The position numbers and the translations under genes were made by a program. Of a DNA stretch of 64,000 bases, positions 51,164 to 60,674 are shown in pieces. Each line of letters opens with the position of its first letter. The first letter of the stretch is position 1. The notes under the pieces are model-generated. The model saw nothing but the letters and a program-made list of their open reading frames with translations, had not been told where the DNA came from and searched no databases. Where the stretch lies: contig CBDFKF010000004.1 of assembly GCA_965248765.1 (NCBI GenBank), positions 1,426,001 to 1,490,000 on the forward strand, in the 5' to 3' direction. Source of the DNA: CBDFKF01 sp965248765 (GTDB lineage: Bacteria; Pseudomonadota; Alphaproteobacteria; VGEJ01).

Positions 51164-51499
51164 GTGGCAAAGCCGGAGTGGGGACAGAAACAAACGTGTC
51201 AGAGCTGCGTAGCGCGCTTCTACGACCTTGGTCGGACGCCGGTCGTCTGTCCCAAGTGCGGTGAAGCGCAGGTTGCGCAGCCGGCCAAGGCGCGTCGGCC
51301 ACGTGCCGGCGAAACGGTTCCGGCGCGCGCGCCAAGCCCAGCAGCGGCCACGGCCGATGACGGCGCGACGGCGGAGAATGCGCCGGAGAACGGAGACGAG
51401 GATGACAAGGACGATGATGTGATCGAGGACACGTCCGACCTCGGCAAGGACGACGACGACATCTCCGAGGTCGTAGGGAGCGACGCCAAGGAGACCTGA
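51164..51499 (+). CDS. TIGR02300-family small zinc-ribbon protein
   Basis: This 111-residue protein has VAKPEWGQKQTCQSCVARFY and DLGRTPVVCPKCG, two CxxC pairs in the pattern of the alphaproteobacterial TIGR02300 family (YgjG/CHP02300), then an acidic Asp/Glu-rich tail. The function is unknown. The GTG start at 51164 has a GGAGG sequence 7 bases upstream. Its place between aroA and tRNA-Ala is conserved in the class. Confidence 0.85.
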   Translation: MAKPEWGQKQTCQSCVARFYDLGRTPVVCPKCGEAQVAQPAKARRPRAGETVPARAPSPAAATADDGATAENAPENGDEDDKDDDVIEDTSDLGKDDDDISEVVGSDAKET

Positions 51500-51586
51500 G
51501 ACGCGGCGCGCCCACGACAACGCGCTTGATTCTCCTGGGTCGCCTTCCTAGGTTGCGATGAGGCGCGGGCGAAGGCCCGGCCGGGC

Positions 51587-51662
<76 letters not shown>

Positions 51663-51798
51663 AGTTTTCCGAGGGTCTGGCTCGTGCTGTTCAGCCCCTT
51701 GAGCTGCCGCACACCGCATATCTGACGACGTCACCGGGGCGACCGGCGGCGCTGCCAGCGTCGCGCTGCACCCCTTACTGAGACAATGGAGGCGAGCC

Positions 51799-52458
51799 AT
51801 GTCGCTGAGAATCAATGACGAAGCTCCCAACTTCACCGCTGAGACGACGGAAGGAACTTTGAGCTTCCACGACTGGGTCGGTGATGGCTGGGCCATCCTT
51901 TTTTCACACCCTAAGGACTTCACGCCGGTATGCACCACCGAGCTCGGCTATATGGCGGGCCTGCAGCCCGAGTTCGAGAAGCGCAACTGCAAAGTCATCG
52001 GCCTCAGCGTGGACCCGGTCGACAACCACGAGAAGTGGGCGAAGGACATCGAGAGCACCCAGGGCCACGCGGTCAACTACCCACTCATCGGCGATTCCCA
52101 ACTCCAAGTCGCCAAGCTCTACGACATGCTTCCCTCGGGGGCCGGGGAGACTTCCGAAGGTAGGACGCCGGCCGACAACGCGACTGTACGTTCGGTGTTC
52201 GTTATCGGGCCGGACAAGAAGGTTAAGGCGACGCTGACCTACCCGATGAGCACCGGCCGTAATTTCGATGAGGTACTGCGAATCCTCGATTCGTGCCAGC
52301 TCACGGCCGAGCACAAGGTGGCGACACCGGTGAACTGGCAGCAAGGGGACGACGTCATCATCGTACCGACGGTCTCCGACGAAGAGGCGCGGCAGAAATT
52401 CCCGGACGGGTGGAAATCGCCGGTGCCCTACATGCGGATCGTGCCGCAGCCGAAGTAG
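51799..52458 (+). CDS. 1-Cys peroxiredoxin (PRDX6-like)
   Basis: This 219-residue protein has the peroxidatic Cys in HPKDFTPVCTTELGYMA and the long C-terminal part with VRSVFVIGPDKKVKATLTYP and TPVNWQQGDDVIIVPTVSDE of the Prx6 group. No resolving Cys at the usual 2-Cys position is seen. It reduces hydrogen peroxide and lipid peroxides in the cytosol. A GGAGG sequence precedes the ATG. Confidence 0.95.
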   Translation: MSLRINDEAPNFTAETTEGTLSFHDWVGDGWAILFSHPKDFTPVCTTELGYMAGLQPEFEKRNCKVIGLSVDPVDNHEKWAKDIESTQGHAVNYPLIGDSQLQVAKLYDMLPSGAGETSEGRTPADNATVRSVFVIGPDKKVKATLTYPMSTGRNFDEVLRILDSCQLTAEHKVATPVNWQQGDDVIIVPTVSDEEARQKFPDGWKSPVPYMRIVPQPK

Positions 52459-52481
52459 AAAACACAGCACGCCGTCCCTCG

Positions 52482-53504
52482 GTGGACGGGTACCTCGCCC
52501 GCGGCCGGCTGACCGGACTAGCGTTTGCGCTGGTCCTGTCGTCGCTCGGCGGCAGCGCCGCTGCCGCCGGCGATCCGGCCTTCACCGATTTCGAGCAGCG
52601 TTGCGCCGGCGCTGGCGTGCTGCGCTGCGAGGGCTTCGATACCGAACTCCCGGGCGCACGCAAGACCACGGTGCTGCACGGGACCTACGGCAAGAGGGTA
52701 CACCCCAAACTCGACGCCGAGCACAAGGCCTCGGGCAACGGCTCACTCAAATTCACGTACTTCAGCAAAAGCCCGGCCGGGGGTGCGGGTATGTACTTCA
52801 GCCGCTTCGCCGAGGACCCCAACGAGCGGGTCGCCGAGGGCGAGGAAATCTATATCCAGTGGCGTCAATGGTTCCCGCCCGAGTTTCTCGTCGTCCGCTG
52901 GCGTCACAAGGACAAACCGCGTTACGTAACGGGCTGGAAGCAGGTCATCATCGGCGAGGGCGACTGGCTCAACGAATCAGGGCGCGTGATCAAAGAGCGT
53001 TACTCCTGCGAGCAAGACGTCCATCTTGTGCTGCGCCGCTTTGGCAAGGCGCCAGGCCTTTACGAGGGCTGCGGACGCTATAATGGCATTGTTCGACGCT
53101 CGCGGGCGCGTGGCCTGAAGGACGTTCAGCCGGGCGGACCGGCACCCTGTGTAAAGCGCAGGACGCAGGTCCGCATGCCACTCCCCGGGGGGTGCGTCCC
53201 TTACGTTGCCGACGAGTGGATGACCTTCCAACTCCACGTCATGATCGTGAAGTGGAACGAACGTGCAAATACCGTGCAACTGTGGGTGGCGCGGGAGAAC
53301 GAGCCCTCGATTCTCGCTATAAGCGTGGACAAGCAGTTCATGGGCAACCGGGCGCCGGGTTTTGCAGCATTCGGCAAGGTGTGGCTGCTCCCGTTCATGA
53401 CAAACAAGGATCCCACCGAGGTCCACCCTGTGTACTCGACGTGGTATGATGAGCTCATCATCTCGCGCCAGCGTATCCCGGACCCGTCACCGCTGACCGA
53501 ATGA
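52482..53504 (+). CDS. Secreted protein, possible polysaccharide lyase-like jelly roll
   Basis: This 340-residue protein has a signal peptide (LTGLAFALVLSSLGGSAAAA, cut near residue 27). The mature domain is beta-rich, with SGNGSLKFTYFSKSPAGGAG, IYIQWRQWFPPEFL, WKQVIIGEG and FAAFGKVWLLPFMTNKD. Such segments recall heparinase or alginate-lyase-like jelly rolls with bound-ligand Trp and Lys residues, but no catalytic set can be named. The GTG at 52482 was chosen because the signal peptide starts there; the upstream frame overlaps the peroxiredoxin gene. Four or more Cys suggest disulfides. Confidence 0.65.
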   Translation: MDGYLARGRLTGLAFALVLSSLGGSAAAAGDPAFTDFEQRCAGAGVLRCEGFDTELPGARKTTVLHGTYGKRVHPKLDAEHKASGNGSLKFTYFSKSPAGGAGMYFSRFAEDPNERVAEGEEIYIQWRQWFPPEFLVVRWRHKDKPRYVTGWKQVIIGEGDWLNESGRVIKERYSCEQDVHLVLRRFGKAPGLYEGCGRYNGIVRRSRARGLKDVQPGGPAPCVKRRTQVRMPLPGGCVPYVADEWMTFQLHVMIVKWNERANTVQLWVARENEPSILAISVDKQFMGNRAPGFAAFGKVWLLPFMTNKDPTEVHPVYSTWYDELIISRQRIPDPSPLTE

Positions 53505-53647
53505 TGCGGTCTCATCGGCCGGACAGGCGCCTCTATTTGGTTAAGCCTGTGTAAATATTTCCACACCAGAATATCATCGTCGACGCATTGTCAGCTAAGC
53601 TGGGCGAAGGGCCGCGCCGTCGCCATCTGGTGGACGGGGGTTGAGGT

Positions 53648-54631
53648 GTGAATGATAGTCCGCGTACTGGTGCTTGGCTGTGTTTTTTGATGAGCGTTTG
53701 GCCCGCGCGAGCTGACCTCGACAGCGGCAAGCGCGCTCTCGAAATGGGCGACTACGGTGCCGCCTACCGTTCCCTCGAGCCGTTAGCACGCGCGGGAGAA
53801 ACGGAAGCCCAGTACTGGATCGGGTATCTCCTCCACGGCGCCTATTGCGGCGCGGAAGATCCGGACACTGCCATCGGTTGGTTCCGCAAGGCCGCCGATG
53901 GCGGACATGCGACGGCGCAGCGCATGGTCGGCGCCTACTACGCCGCCGGGCGAGGCGGCCTCATGCAGGACTTCGCGGCGGCCGCCGAGTGGTACGCCAG
54001 GGCAGTAGAGCAAGGCGATGCGATCGCCCAGCGCGACCTCGGTCACCTGTACCAGGACGGCCGCGGCGTCGACGTCAATCTCGAACTCGCCGCCGATCTC
54101 TATGCCCGTGCCGCCGCGCAGGGCGATATCGAGGCGCGGCGCGACCTCGCCTACATGTACTACTTCGGCATGGGCGTGCCGTTTGACTACGCGGCGGCCG
54201 CCGAGCTCTTCTTGACTGCGGTCCAAGCCGGCTCGAGTGAGGCCGACTTCGATCTCGGACGGCTCTACTATCGCGGGCACGGCGTGCCCCTCGACCTCGA
54301 AAAGGCGGCGGAGCACTTCCGCGGCGCAGCCGAAGCCGGGCACGCGCGCGCCCAGATTTTCCTTGGCCGGATGTATTACCGCGGCGAAGGAGTTGAGCGC
54401 GACGCCCTCAGCTCGTTCGTATGGTTCCAGATCGCCAGCGGCCAGGAGCCGGACGCCGCGGCGCGCTATTTGGCTCCGCTGCGCGCGCGCCTCAGCGCCA
54501 ACCAGATCGCCAAGGGTGAGGAGCAAGCGGCGGCGTTTGAACCACTGCCGACGATCGGCGATCTTGGCGACATCGCGCCGGCCGCCGGGCCGTCCACCGA
54601 AACGCCCGCCGCGTCAGCCTGCTTCCCCTGA
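53648..54631 (+). CDS. SEL1-repeat secreted or periplasmic protein
   Basis: The 327-residue protein has a hydrophobic start (GAWLCFLMSVWPARA) that looks like a signal peptide, then about six SEL1-like repeats of 36 residues (for example AAAEWYARAVEQGDAIAQRD, LGHLYQDGRG and LGRLYYRGHGVPLDLEKAAE). SEL1 arrays form a helical scaffold for protein contacts. The start GTG at 53648 is uncertain. A second SEL1 gene is at 59478. Confidence 0.8.
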   Translation: MNDSPRTGAWLCFLMSVWPARADLDSGKRALEMGDYGAAYRSLEPLARAGETEAQYWIGYLLHGAYCGAEDPDTAIGWFRKAADGGHATAQRMVGAYYAAGRGGLMQDFAAAAEWYARAVEQGDAIAQRDLGHLYQDGRGVDVNLELAADLYARAAAQGDIEARRDLAYMYYFGMGVPFDYAAAAELFLTAVQAGSSEADFDLGRLYYRGHGVPLDLEKAAEHFRGAAEAGHARAQIFLGRMYYRGEGVERDALSSFVWFQIASGQEPDAAARYLAPLRARLSANQIAKGEEQAAAFEPLPTIGDLGDIAPAAGPSTETPAASACFP

Positions 54632-54742
54632 TCCGCGTCGTTTACCGTCGGACGCGGCTCGCCGCACGTCCCGAGTCGCTGACCTGCCGCAGCGTCTGTG
54701 TGATAGCATGGCGTGCTACCGCGAGTGGCCAGGGGACGACGC

Positions 54743-55051
54743 GTGGCGGAGGAGAACGGAGACCAACTCGACGCCGATCAAGAGCGCTACGAGGAGGCGC
54801 GAAGTTACGTTCAGAAGCTCAAGGGCTTCTACAGTCACCTCGCCGCTTATGTCGGGGTGATGGTGCTCCTACACCTGATCAACTTGTTCGCCTCGGGCAG
54901 CTATTGGGCGTTCTGGCCTGCGCTCGGCTGGGGCATCGGCCTGCTCGCTCACGGCAACAGCGTCATGCGCTGGGTCGATTACTTCGGCACAGACTGGGAA
55001 GAACGCAAGATCCGCGAGTACCTCGGCGGCGATCGCGGCAACAGCCGCTGA
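54743..55051 (+). CDS. 2TM-domain membrane protein
   Basis: This 102-residue protein has an acidic, helical N-terminus and then two transmembrane helices (YVGVMVLLHLINLF and YWAFWPALGWGIGLLAHG). RYEEARSYVQKLKGFYSHLA before the first helix and the trailing DYFGTDWEERKI match the 2TM domain (PF13239 type), often fused to sensor kinases but here alone. The GTG at 54743 has an AGGGGAC sequence upstream. The function is unknown. Confidence 0.8.
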   Translation: MAEENGDQLDADQERYEEARSYVQKLKGFYSHLAAYVGVMVLLHLINLFASGSYWAFWPALGWGIGLLAHGNSVMRWVDYFGTDWEERKIREYLGGDRGNSR

Positions 55052-55070
55052 GGCGGCAGCGCGACGATCC

Positions 55071-55913
55071 TTACAGCACGCTGAAGTCCTTGGCGAACTC
55101 GAAATAGAGCGCCCGCGCCCGCGCGTAGATCGGCCCCGGCTGCACCTCGTGGTCCTCGATACGGGTGACGGGTACGAGCTTGCCAAAGTTGCCGGTGTTG
55201 AACACCTCGTCGGCGGCGAGCACCTCATCGAACGTGATTGCGCGCTCCACCACCTCGACCCCGTCGGCCCGCAGCAGCTCGGCGACCCGCTGGCGCGTGA
55301 TGCCGTTGAGAAAGGTGCCGTTCACCGCCGGCGTATACGCCACCCCATCCTTACTGAACCACAAATTAGCATTGGCGAACTCGGCAACGTTACCGTTGGG
55401 ATCGAGGACGACGGCATTGTCGAATCCGCGCTCGCGGGCATCGAGGATAGCGAGATAGGAGTTCGGATAGAGACAGGCCGCTTTAGCATCGGTCGGCGCC
55501 ATGTCCCGCGCCGGCCGCCGCCGCGATGATCGGCACGCGGTGAAACCGCTGCTCGGCAGCGGCGCTTCGTGGACCGCGAGCGTAAATCTGGTGCTGTCGG
55601 GATCGGGCAGCACCATGCCTTCGGCCGCATAGAACATCGGACGGACGTAGAGCTCCGCATCGGCGGCAAACTTGCGGATTCCCTCGAGGCAGATCTCGTA
55701 GACCTCGCGCGGTGTCAGCGGCGGCTTCAGCCGCAGCGCCCGTGCCGAGGCCACCGCGCGTTCGCAGTGGCGGTCAAGGTCGGGCGCGAGACCGCCAAGC
55801 GAGCGACCTCCGTCGAATACTGCCGAGGCCTTCCAGAATGCGTGATGCATGGGCCCGGTGAGCGCTGCATCACCCGGCAGCCACTCGCCATCCGCGTAGA
55901 CGATCGCCGTCAT
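55071..55913 (-). CDS. ilvE: Class IV aminotransferase (branched-chain aminotransferase-like)
   Basis: This 280-residue PLP enzyme has the lysine in PTDAKAACLYPNSYLAILDA, the DNAVVLDPNGNVAEFANANL segment and the late NGTFLNGITRQRV motif. Fold type IV members include branched-chain amino-acid and D-amino-acid aminotransferases. The ITRQRV and GTF context suits a branched-chain type, but the substrate is not proven. It is convergent with the 2TM gene and divergent from nothing; the upstream neighbour is an amidohydrolase gene on the same strand. Confidence 0.85.
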   Translation of the reverse strand: MTAIVYADGEWLPGDAALTGPMHHAFWKASAVFDGGRSLGGLAPDLDRHCERAVASARALRLKPPLTPREVYEICLEGIRKFAADAELYVRPMFYAAEGMVLPDPDSTRFTLAVHEAPLPSSGFTACRSSRRRPARDMAPTDAKAACLYPNSYLAILDARERGFDNAVVLDPNGNVAEFANANLWFSKDGVAYTPAVNGTFLNGITRQRVAELLRADGVEVVERAITFDEVLAADEVFNTGNFGKLVPVTRIEDHEVQPGPIYARARALYFEFAKDFSVL

Positions 55914-55978
55914 CTCAAGGCCTCCTCAGGAAGACATGCGTTGAGCCAGTGCCCGCCGGCCATGGCGCCGCGGCACCG

Positions 55979-56893
55979 TCAGGTCAGCCGATAGAGCCGG
56001 GCCGCAGTGTCGTGGAACAGCTTGCGCTGCTCGTCCGCCGTAAAGTCCTTCACAATCTCTTTAAAGGCGTTGTAGTGCGCATCGAACTCGCCATGCAGCC
56101 CCGCCACCGGGAAGTCGCTCGCGAACATACAGCGGTCCACGCCGAACCAGTCGATCAACGACAGCACGATGGGTCGGTAGCTGTCGACCGTCCAATCCGG
56201 ATCGTAGGCGCAGAGATCGGAGATCTTGACCGCTACGTTGGGCGCGCTCGCGAGGTTCTCCATGCCGGTCCGCCAGCGCTCCATACTGGCTTCGTCACGG
56301 TCGATCGGGCTGCCGACGTGGTTGATGATGTTCTGTATGTCCGGAAAAGCGCGGGCGAGATCGAGTGCATCCGCGTGCTGGCCGGGATACATCATCATGT
56401 CGAAGCTCATGCCGAACTTGGCCAATAGGGCATAGCCTCGACGCCACTCCGGATTGGTCAGGTTGTCGGCGCGATCGACGAACTGATCGAAGCGTTTGGC
56501 GGGGTCCTCGTGCCAGCTCAAGATGTAGCGGATGCCGCGCATGTTGGTGTGGCTCGCGTGCGCCTCCAGCACTCCCTCGACCCGCGACTCGCGCAACGGC
56601 GCATCGCCGACGATGCCGTGGGGGAAGCCGTGTCGATCGGCAAGCCCCTGCAGCCACCGCGTCTCCGCGATCGGGTCGGCACGATCCCAGCCCGCCTGGA
56701 TGTGCACCGACTTGACGAGGTTCTGGTTAGCGGCATCGCGCCGCAATTCCTCGACCACGTAGTTGCGTTGCAACGGACCGAAGTCGAAGGGTCCCTCCTG
56801 GTCGCCCGCCGGCGCAAGCCATGGATGACACCCCATGCTCAAATCCCACAGATGATGGTGGGGGTCGATCATTGGACCGTCATAGAGCGCCAT
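55979..56893 (-). CDS. Amidohydrolase_2 family hydrolase (COG3618/LigI-like)
   Basis: The 304-residue TIM-barrel protein starts MIDPHHHLWDL (metal-binding HxH). It has the INHVGSPIDRDE His and the CMFASDFPVAGLHG Asp near the end. Relatives open lactones such as 2-pyrone-4,6-dicarboxylate or sugar lactones. The substrate is not known. It lies 65 bp upstream of the aminotransferase gene on the same strand and could be co-transcribed. Confidence 0.85.
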   Translation of the reverse strand: MALYDGPMIDPHHHLWDLSMGCHPWLAPAGDQEGPFDFGPLQRNYVVEELRRDAANQNLVKSVHIQAGWDRADPIAETRWLQGLADRHGFPHGIVGDAPLRESRVEGVLEAHASHTNMRGIRYILSWHEDPAKRFDQFVDRADNLTNPEWRRGYALLAKFGMSFDMMMYPGQHADALDLARAFPDIQNIINHVGSPIDRDEASMERWRTGMENLASAPNVAVKISDLCAYDPDWTVDSYRPIVLSLIDWFGVDRCMFASDFPVAGLHGEFDAHYNAFKEIVKDFTADEQRKLFHDTAARLYRLT

Positions 56894-56964
56894 CGGCGAT
56901 CTCCAATTCTAGGCCCGCCCGGCGCATAGGGCGCCCCGGCGGGCACCACTCGCCGCGGCGCGGG

Positions 56965-59355
56965 TCAGGATTGTTGCAGCGTGAGCTTGAAGAACTCTTC
57001 GGGGTTCACCCGCAGCGCGGCTCCGGTGGGACAGGCGCGCACACAGGCCGAACCACCCGCGATGTCCTTGCACATGTCGCACTTGACGGCGCTCTTCTTC
57101 AGCTCTCCGTCGTTTTTGCCCGGCCAGTCGTGCTCGCCGGGACCAGGACCGGCGCCAAATAGCAGCCACTGCCACAGCCCCGGCTTGGCCGGCGGCTTGC
57201 TCGCCATGTGAATGACGCCGTACGGACAGTTGCGCTGGCAGTTGCCGCAGCCGATGCAGCTCTCGTCGACGAACACCTCGCCGTTGGGGGCGCGATGGAT
57301 CGAGTTCGACGGGCATTCCGACATGCAGTGGGGATGTTCGCAATGGCGGCACGACGTCGGTACGTGCACGTTGGCGAAGGTCGGCCCGGCCTCGCGGTTA
57401 AGCCGCGAGGTGCCGCCGTGAGTCTCGGCGCACGCCACCTCGCAGTTGTTGCAGCGCACGCATAGCGATTCGTCGATCAGCAGAATGTCGGTCGCCTCGC
57501 CGGCCCCCTGGGCGACCAGGAACTCGATGATGCTCCCGACCTCGGGCTGGTTCTCCATCGCGATGTTCTGCGCCAGTCGCTCGTGGAACTTGGCCTCGAG
57601 GGCCTCGCGCAGCTCGCTGCTGCGCTCCAACAGCCGCTTGAAGGCGGCACCGTCCATCTTGAGCGCCTCGGTGGCGACCGCGGCTCGCACCGTTGCTGAG
57701 CGTTTGGAGTTGGTGAGCAGCGCCATCTCACCGACGTAATGCCCGGCCGGCACATAGGAGAGGACGATCTCGCGCCCGCCGATGCGCCGCGAGACGGTCA
57801 CTGAGCCACGCCGGATTACATAGACCTCGTTGCCGTCGTCGCCCTCGCTGAATAGCGTCTCGCCGGCCGCCAGGTTCTCGAGCGTGGTCGACTCGACGAC
57901 CTCCTTGAGGTCGTCCTGCTTGACGGTGGGCGCGATGTACATCTTGATCTGGCGGCGCATGGCCTCCTGATCCATCTCCCGCTTTACCGCCTCGACCGAG
58001 TTCATGAGCTTGATCATCGAGCGGCGCGGCGTTTCGATGAGGACGCAGTTGTCCTTTGCCGACACCGTGGCTGAGCGCCGGCGCCCCGAGATCAAGCCCA
58101 TCTCGCCGAAGAACTGCCCATGCACCAGGGTTATCACCTCGGTCGGATCCTCGCGGTTCACCTGAATCCCGACCTTGCCGGCGACGATCGAATAGAAGCT
58201 GTTCGTGAAGTCGTTGAGCTTGAAGATCAGGTCGCCCGGTTTCGGCGTGTGTATGTCGCTGTCGATGAGGAACTCGCGCAGTTGCAGCGTCGTCAAACCC
58301 GACAGGATTGGGACATTCTCGCGGATCATGTCGAGCGCCGCCCCCACGTCCATGCCGAGATTCTTGAACTTGGCCTCCAACAGCGGCTCGTCGGCCGGCT
58401 TGACGTCGTTGCCGAGGATGAACTCGACGACCTCATAGCCCTGGTTCATCGCCTGCCTGATCAACGGATAACCGCCGAGAGCGCCGATGATGTACAGGCC
58501 GGGTACATTCGATTCGTAGGTCGCGCTGACCTCGGGCAGAGCGGCCGCATCCTTGTTCGGGAATTCGATGCCGCAGGACTCGACGAAGCGGCGCGGCGGG
58601 ATCGCGCCCAGTCGGGCGATCACGCGGTCGCATTTGATATCGGCCTCGCCGTCGGCGGTCTTCAACACCAGCACCTTGCCGTTCTCGTCCTCGCGCACCT
58701 CTTTCGGGCTCGAGCCGTACATGCACGCGATGTCGCCACTCTCGATCGCCTCAGAGATGAGGCTGAGATTGCCCGTTTTGGCGCGCGCTAACTCGTCGCG
58801 GCGGTTAACGATGATCACGTTGTTTTGCTGGGCCAGGGCCACCGCGTTCTCGATCGCCGCATCGCCGGCGCCGATGACGACGATGGTCTCGTCCGCGTAC
58901 TCCTCGGGATCGTCGAGCTGGTACTGGATCCATGGTTTGTCAGAACCGGGTACGTCGATCTTGCGGAGGTTGCCCTGCAGCCCGATCGAGAGCACCACGT
59001 TCTCCGCGGTAACGGTCTCGCCGCCCTGCAGCGCGATCTCGAAGTTGCCCTTCTCGCCGGTGATCGCCGTCACCTCGGATTTGTGGCGCACGCTGAGGCC
59101 CAGCTCCTCGGCACGCGTGTCCCAGCGCCCGAGCACTTCCTCGCGGCGCCCCGCCTCGAACTCGAAGCTCGAGCGCAACGGCAGCACCTCCGGGGTAGAC
59201 ATGACGTGCTTGCCCTTCTGATACTTGAAGATCGTATCGGAGAAGTGGTCGCTCTTCTCGAGCAGCACGTAGTTGAGCTTATTCTCGGTGGCGCGGCCCG
59301 CCGCACTCAGATCCGCCGGTCCGGAGCCAACGATGGCGATCTGGTAGTCAGCCAT
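56965..59355 (-). CDS. Fusion of flavin reductase-like, two cNMP-binding and ferredoxin domains
   Basis: This 796-residue protein joins four parts. Residues 1-325 form an FAD/NAD(P) two-dinucleotide-fold module (IVGSGPADLSAAG, VVIGAGDAAIENAV, YIIGALGGYPLI) without the thioredoxin-reductase CxxC. Two cyclic nucleotide-binding domains follow (about 340-460 and 475-590), each with a phosphate-binding cassette (GEMGLISGRRRSATV; GEMALLTNSKRSATV). The last part is a ferredoxin domain with four Cys clusters (CVRCNNCEVAC, CRHCEHPHCMSEC, CIGCGNCQRNC, CDMCKD...CVRAC). Electrons could pass from NAD(P)H to FAD and on to Fe-S centres under cAMP control. The third glycine of the first GxGxxG is Asp (GSGPAD). 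Confidence 0.88.
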   Translation of the reverse strand: MADYQIAIVGSGPADLSAAGRATENKLNYVLLEKSDHFSDTIFKYQKGKHVMSTPEVLPLRSSFEFEAGRREEVLGRWDTRAEELGLSVRHKSEVTAITGEKGNFEIALQGGETVTAENVVLSIGLQGNLRKIDVPGSDKPWIQYQLDDPEEYADETIVVIGAGDAAIENAVALAQQNNVIIVNRRDELARAKTGNLSLISEAIESGDIACMYGSSPKEVREDENGKVLVLKTADGEADIKCDRVIARLGAIPPRRFVESCGIEFPNKDAAALPEVSATYESNVPGLYIIGALGGYPLIRQAMNQGYEVVEFILGNDVKPADEPLLEAKFKNLGMDVGAALDMIRENVPILSGLTTLQLREFLIDSDIHTPKPGDLIFKLNDFTNSFYSIVAGKVGIQVNREDPTEVITLVHGQFFGEMGLISGRRRSATVSAKDNCVLIETPRRSMIKLMNSVEAVKREMDQEAMRRQIKMYIAPTVKQDDLKEVVESTTLENLAAGETLFSEGDDGNEVYVIRRGSVTVSRRIGGREIVLSYVPAGHYVGEMALLTNSKRSATVRAAVATEALKMDGAAFKRLLERSSELREALEAKFHERLAQNIAMENQPEVGSIIEFLVAQGAGEATDILLIDESLCVRCNNCEVACAETHGGTSRLNREAGPTFANVHVPTSCRHCEHPHCMSECPSNSIHRAPNGEVFVDESCIGCGNCQRNCPYGVIHMASKPPAKPGLWQWLLFGAGPGPGEHDWPGKNDGELKKSAVKCDMCKDIAGGSACVRACPTGAALRVNPEEFFKLTLQQS

Positions 59356-59477
59356 GTCGTTCCTGCCCTGTCGTGCCCCGCCTTGTACGCTTAGTATCGG
59401 CGCTCCGCGGCTCGCGCTGAGCGAAGGACGGGACGGAAAAGGCGCATGGGAGGGAGCACCGACTGATCATCGAAGCT

Positions 59478-60626
59478 ATGAGCTTGGCAGTGCGCTGTCA
59501 ATTGGGCCAAACCCCGCCGGGCGCCCGATCGTCGGCAGGTCCGGTGCGGGTTCTCCTGCGCCGCTTTCGAGTCGTGCTGGCAATGGCGGTAGCACTCGCC
59601 TGGGTCGATCAGCCGAGCTCGGCGAGCGAGGACCCAGCCGACCTCCAAGCCCGCGCTGAGGCCGGCGATCCAGCGGCCCAGTACGATCTCGCGCTGATCC
59701 TGCTTGAGCGATCGGCTTCGGCCGAGCGCGCGGCCGGCGTCAAGTGGCTGGCGCTCGCGGCCGAGGCCGGCGCGGCGCTGGCCCAGCGCGCACTCGGCCT
59801 CCTCTATCGCGACGGTATCGAGGTGGCTCGGGAACCCGCCGCGGCCGCCACATGGTTCCGCCGCGCCGCCGAACAGGGTGATGCCGAGGCTGCCTTGCTG
59901 CTAGGCGCGAGTTACGCGCGCGGTGCCGGCGTCGTGCGCGACGATGCCGAGGCTGTGGTTTGGTTCCGCGCGGCGGCCGAGCAGGGGCTGGCCGCGGCGC
60001 AATACAACCTCGGTGCGATGTATCTCGATGGTGCCGGCTTCGAGCAGGACCCGGCGACCGGTGCGGAGTGGATTCGCCGCGCCGCTGTCGGCGGAAACGC
60101 CCATGCGCAGTACGTGTACGCGGTGCTTCTCAGCGAAGGCATTGGCCTCGTCGCCGACGATCGGCACGCCGTGTCCTGGTACAAGCGCGCGGCCGACCAG
60201 GGCCACGTCGTCGCGCGCTTCGACCTCGGACTTCGTTTCCTCCAGGGTCGCGGAGTCCCCGTCGATCCGGCTCGTGCCGTGGCGCTCTTTGTCCAGGCCG
60301 CCGAGGCCGGCGATGCGCCGTCGCAATACAACCTCGCGCTCCTGTTAGAAGAGGGCGTTGGCACGCCGCGCGACGCCGAGGAGGCGCTGACCTGGTTCCG
60401 CGAAGCGGCGGCCGGCGGCCATGGTCGCGCTCAGCTCCGGCTGGGACGCCTGCTCGCGGACGCCGGTGACAACGTTGAGGGCTACGTATGGTTGTCGATG
60501 GCCGCAGCACAGAGCGTCGAGGGCGCGGCCCAGACCCGCGAAGCGCTGGTAGCGATCATGAGCGCGGCGGAGATCGAGACAGCGCAGACCTGGCTGGTGG
60601 ACCAGCGCGCCGCAGGCAACCGCTGA
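59478..60626 (+). CDS. SEL1-repeat protein
   Basis: This 382-residue protein has a basic N-terminus and a hydrophobic segment (VVLAMAVALAWVDQPSSASE) that looks like a signal peptide, then about eight SEL1 repeats (for example AAQYDLALILLERSA, AVVWFRAAAEQGLAAAQYNL). The repeats build a superhelix for protein binding, probably in the periplasm. It is the second SEL1 gene within 6 kb and is not a copy of the first. It is convergent with the disrupted gene at 60675. Confidence 0.82.
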   Translation: MSLAVRCQLGQTPPGARSSAGPVRVLLRRFRVVLAMAVALAWVDQPSSASEDPADLQARAEAGDPAAQYDLALILLERSASAERAAGVKWLALAAEAGAALAQRALGLLYRDGIEVAREPAAAATWFRRAAEQGDAEAALLLGASYARGAGVVRDDAEAVVWFRAAAEQGLAAAQYNLGAMYLDGAGFEQDPATGAEWIRRAAVGGNAHAQYVYAVLLSEGIGLVADDRHAVSWYKRAADQGHVVARFDLGLRFLQGRGVPVDPARAVALFVQAAEAGDAPSQYNLALLLEEGVGTPRDAEEALTWFREAAAGGHGRAQLRLGRLLADAGDNVEGYVWLSMAAAQSVEGAAQTREALVAIMSAAEIETAQTWLVDQRAAGNR

Positions 60627-60674
60627 GCTCTGCCGCCGCGTCCTTCGGGGGCGACAGACAGCCTCAGCAGCCCG

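Noticed and set aside
54632..54742. Start of the 2TM gene at an upstream ATG (54713)
   Set aside because: GTG at 54743 has the better ribosome-binding site and gives the usual family N-terminus.
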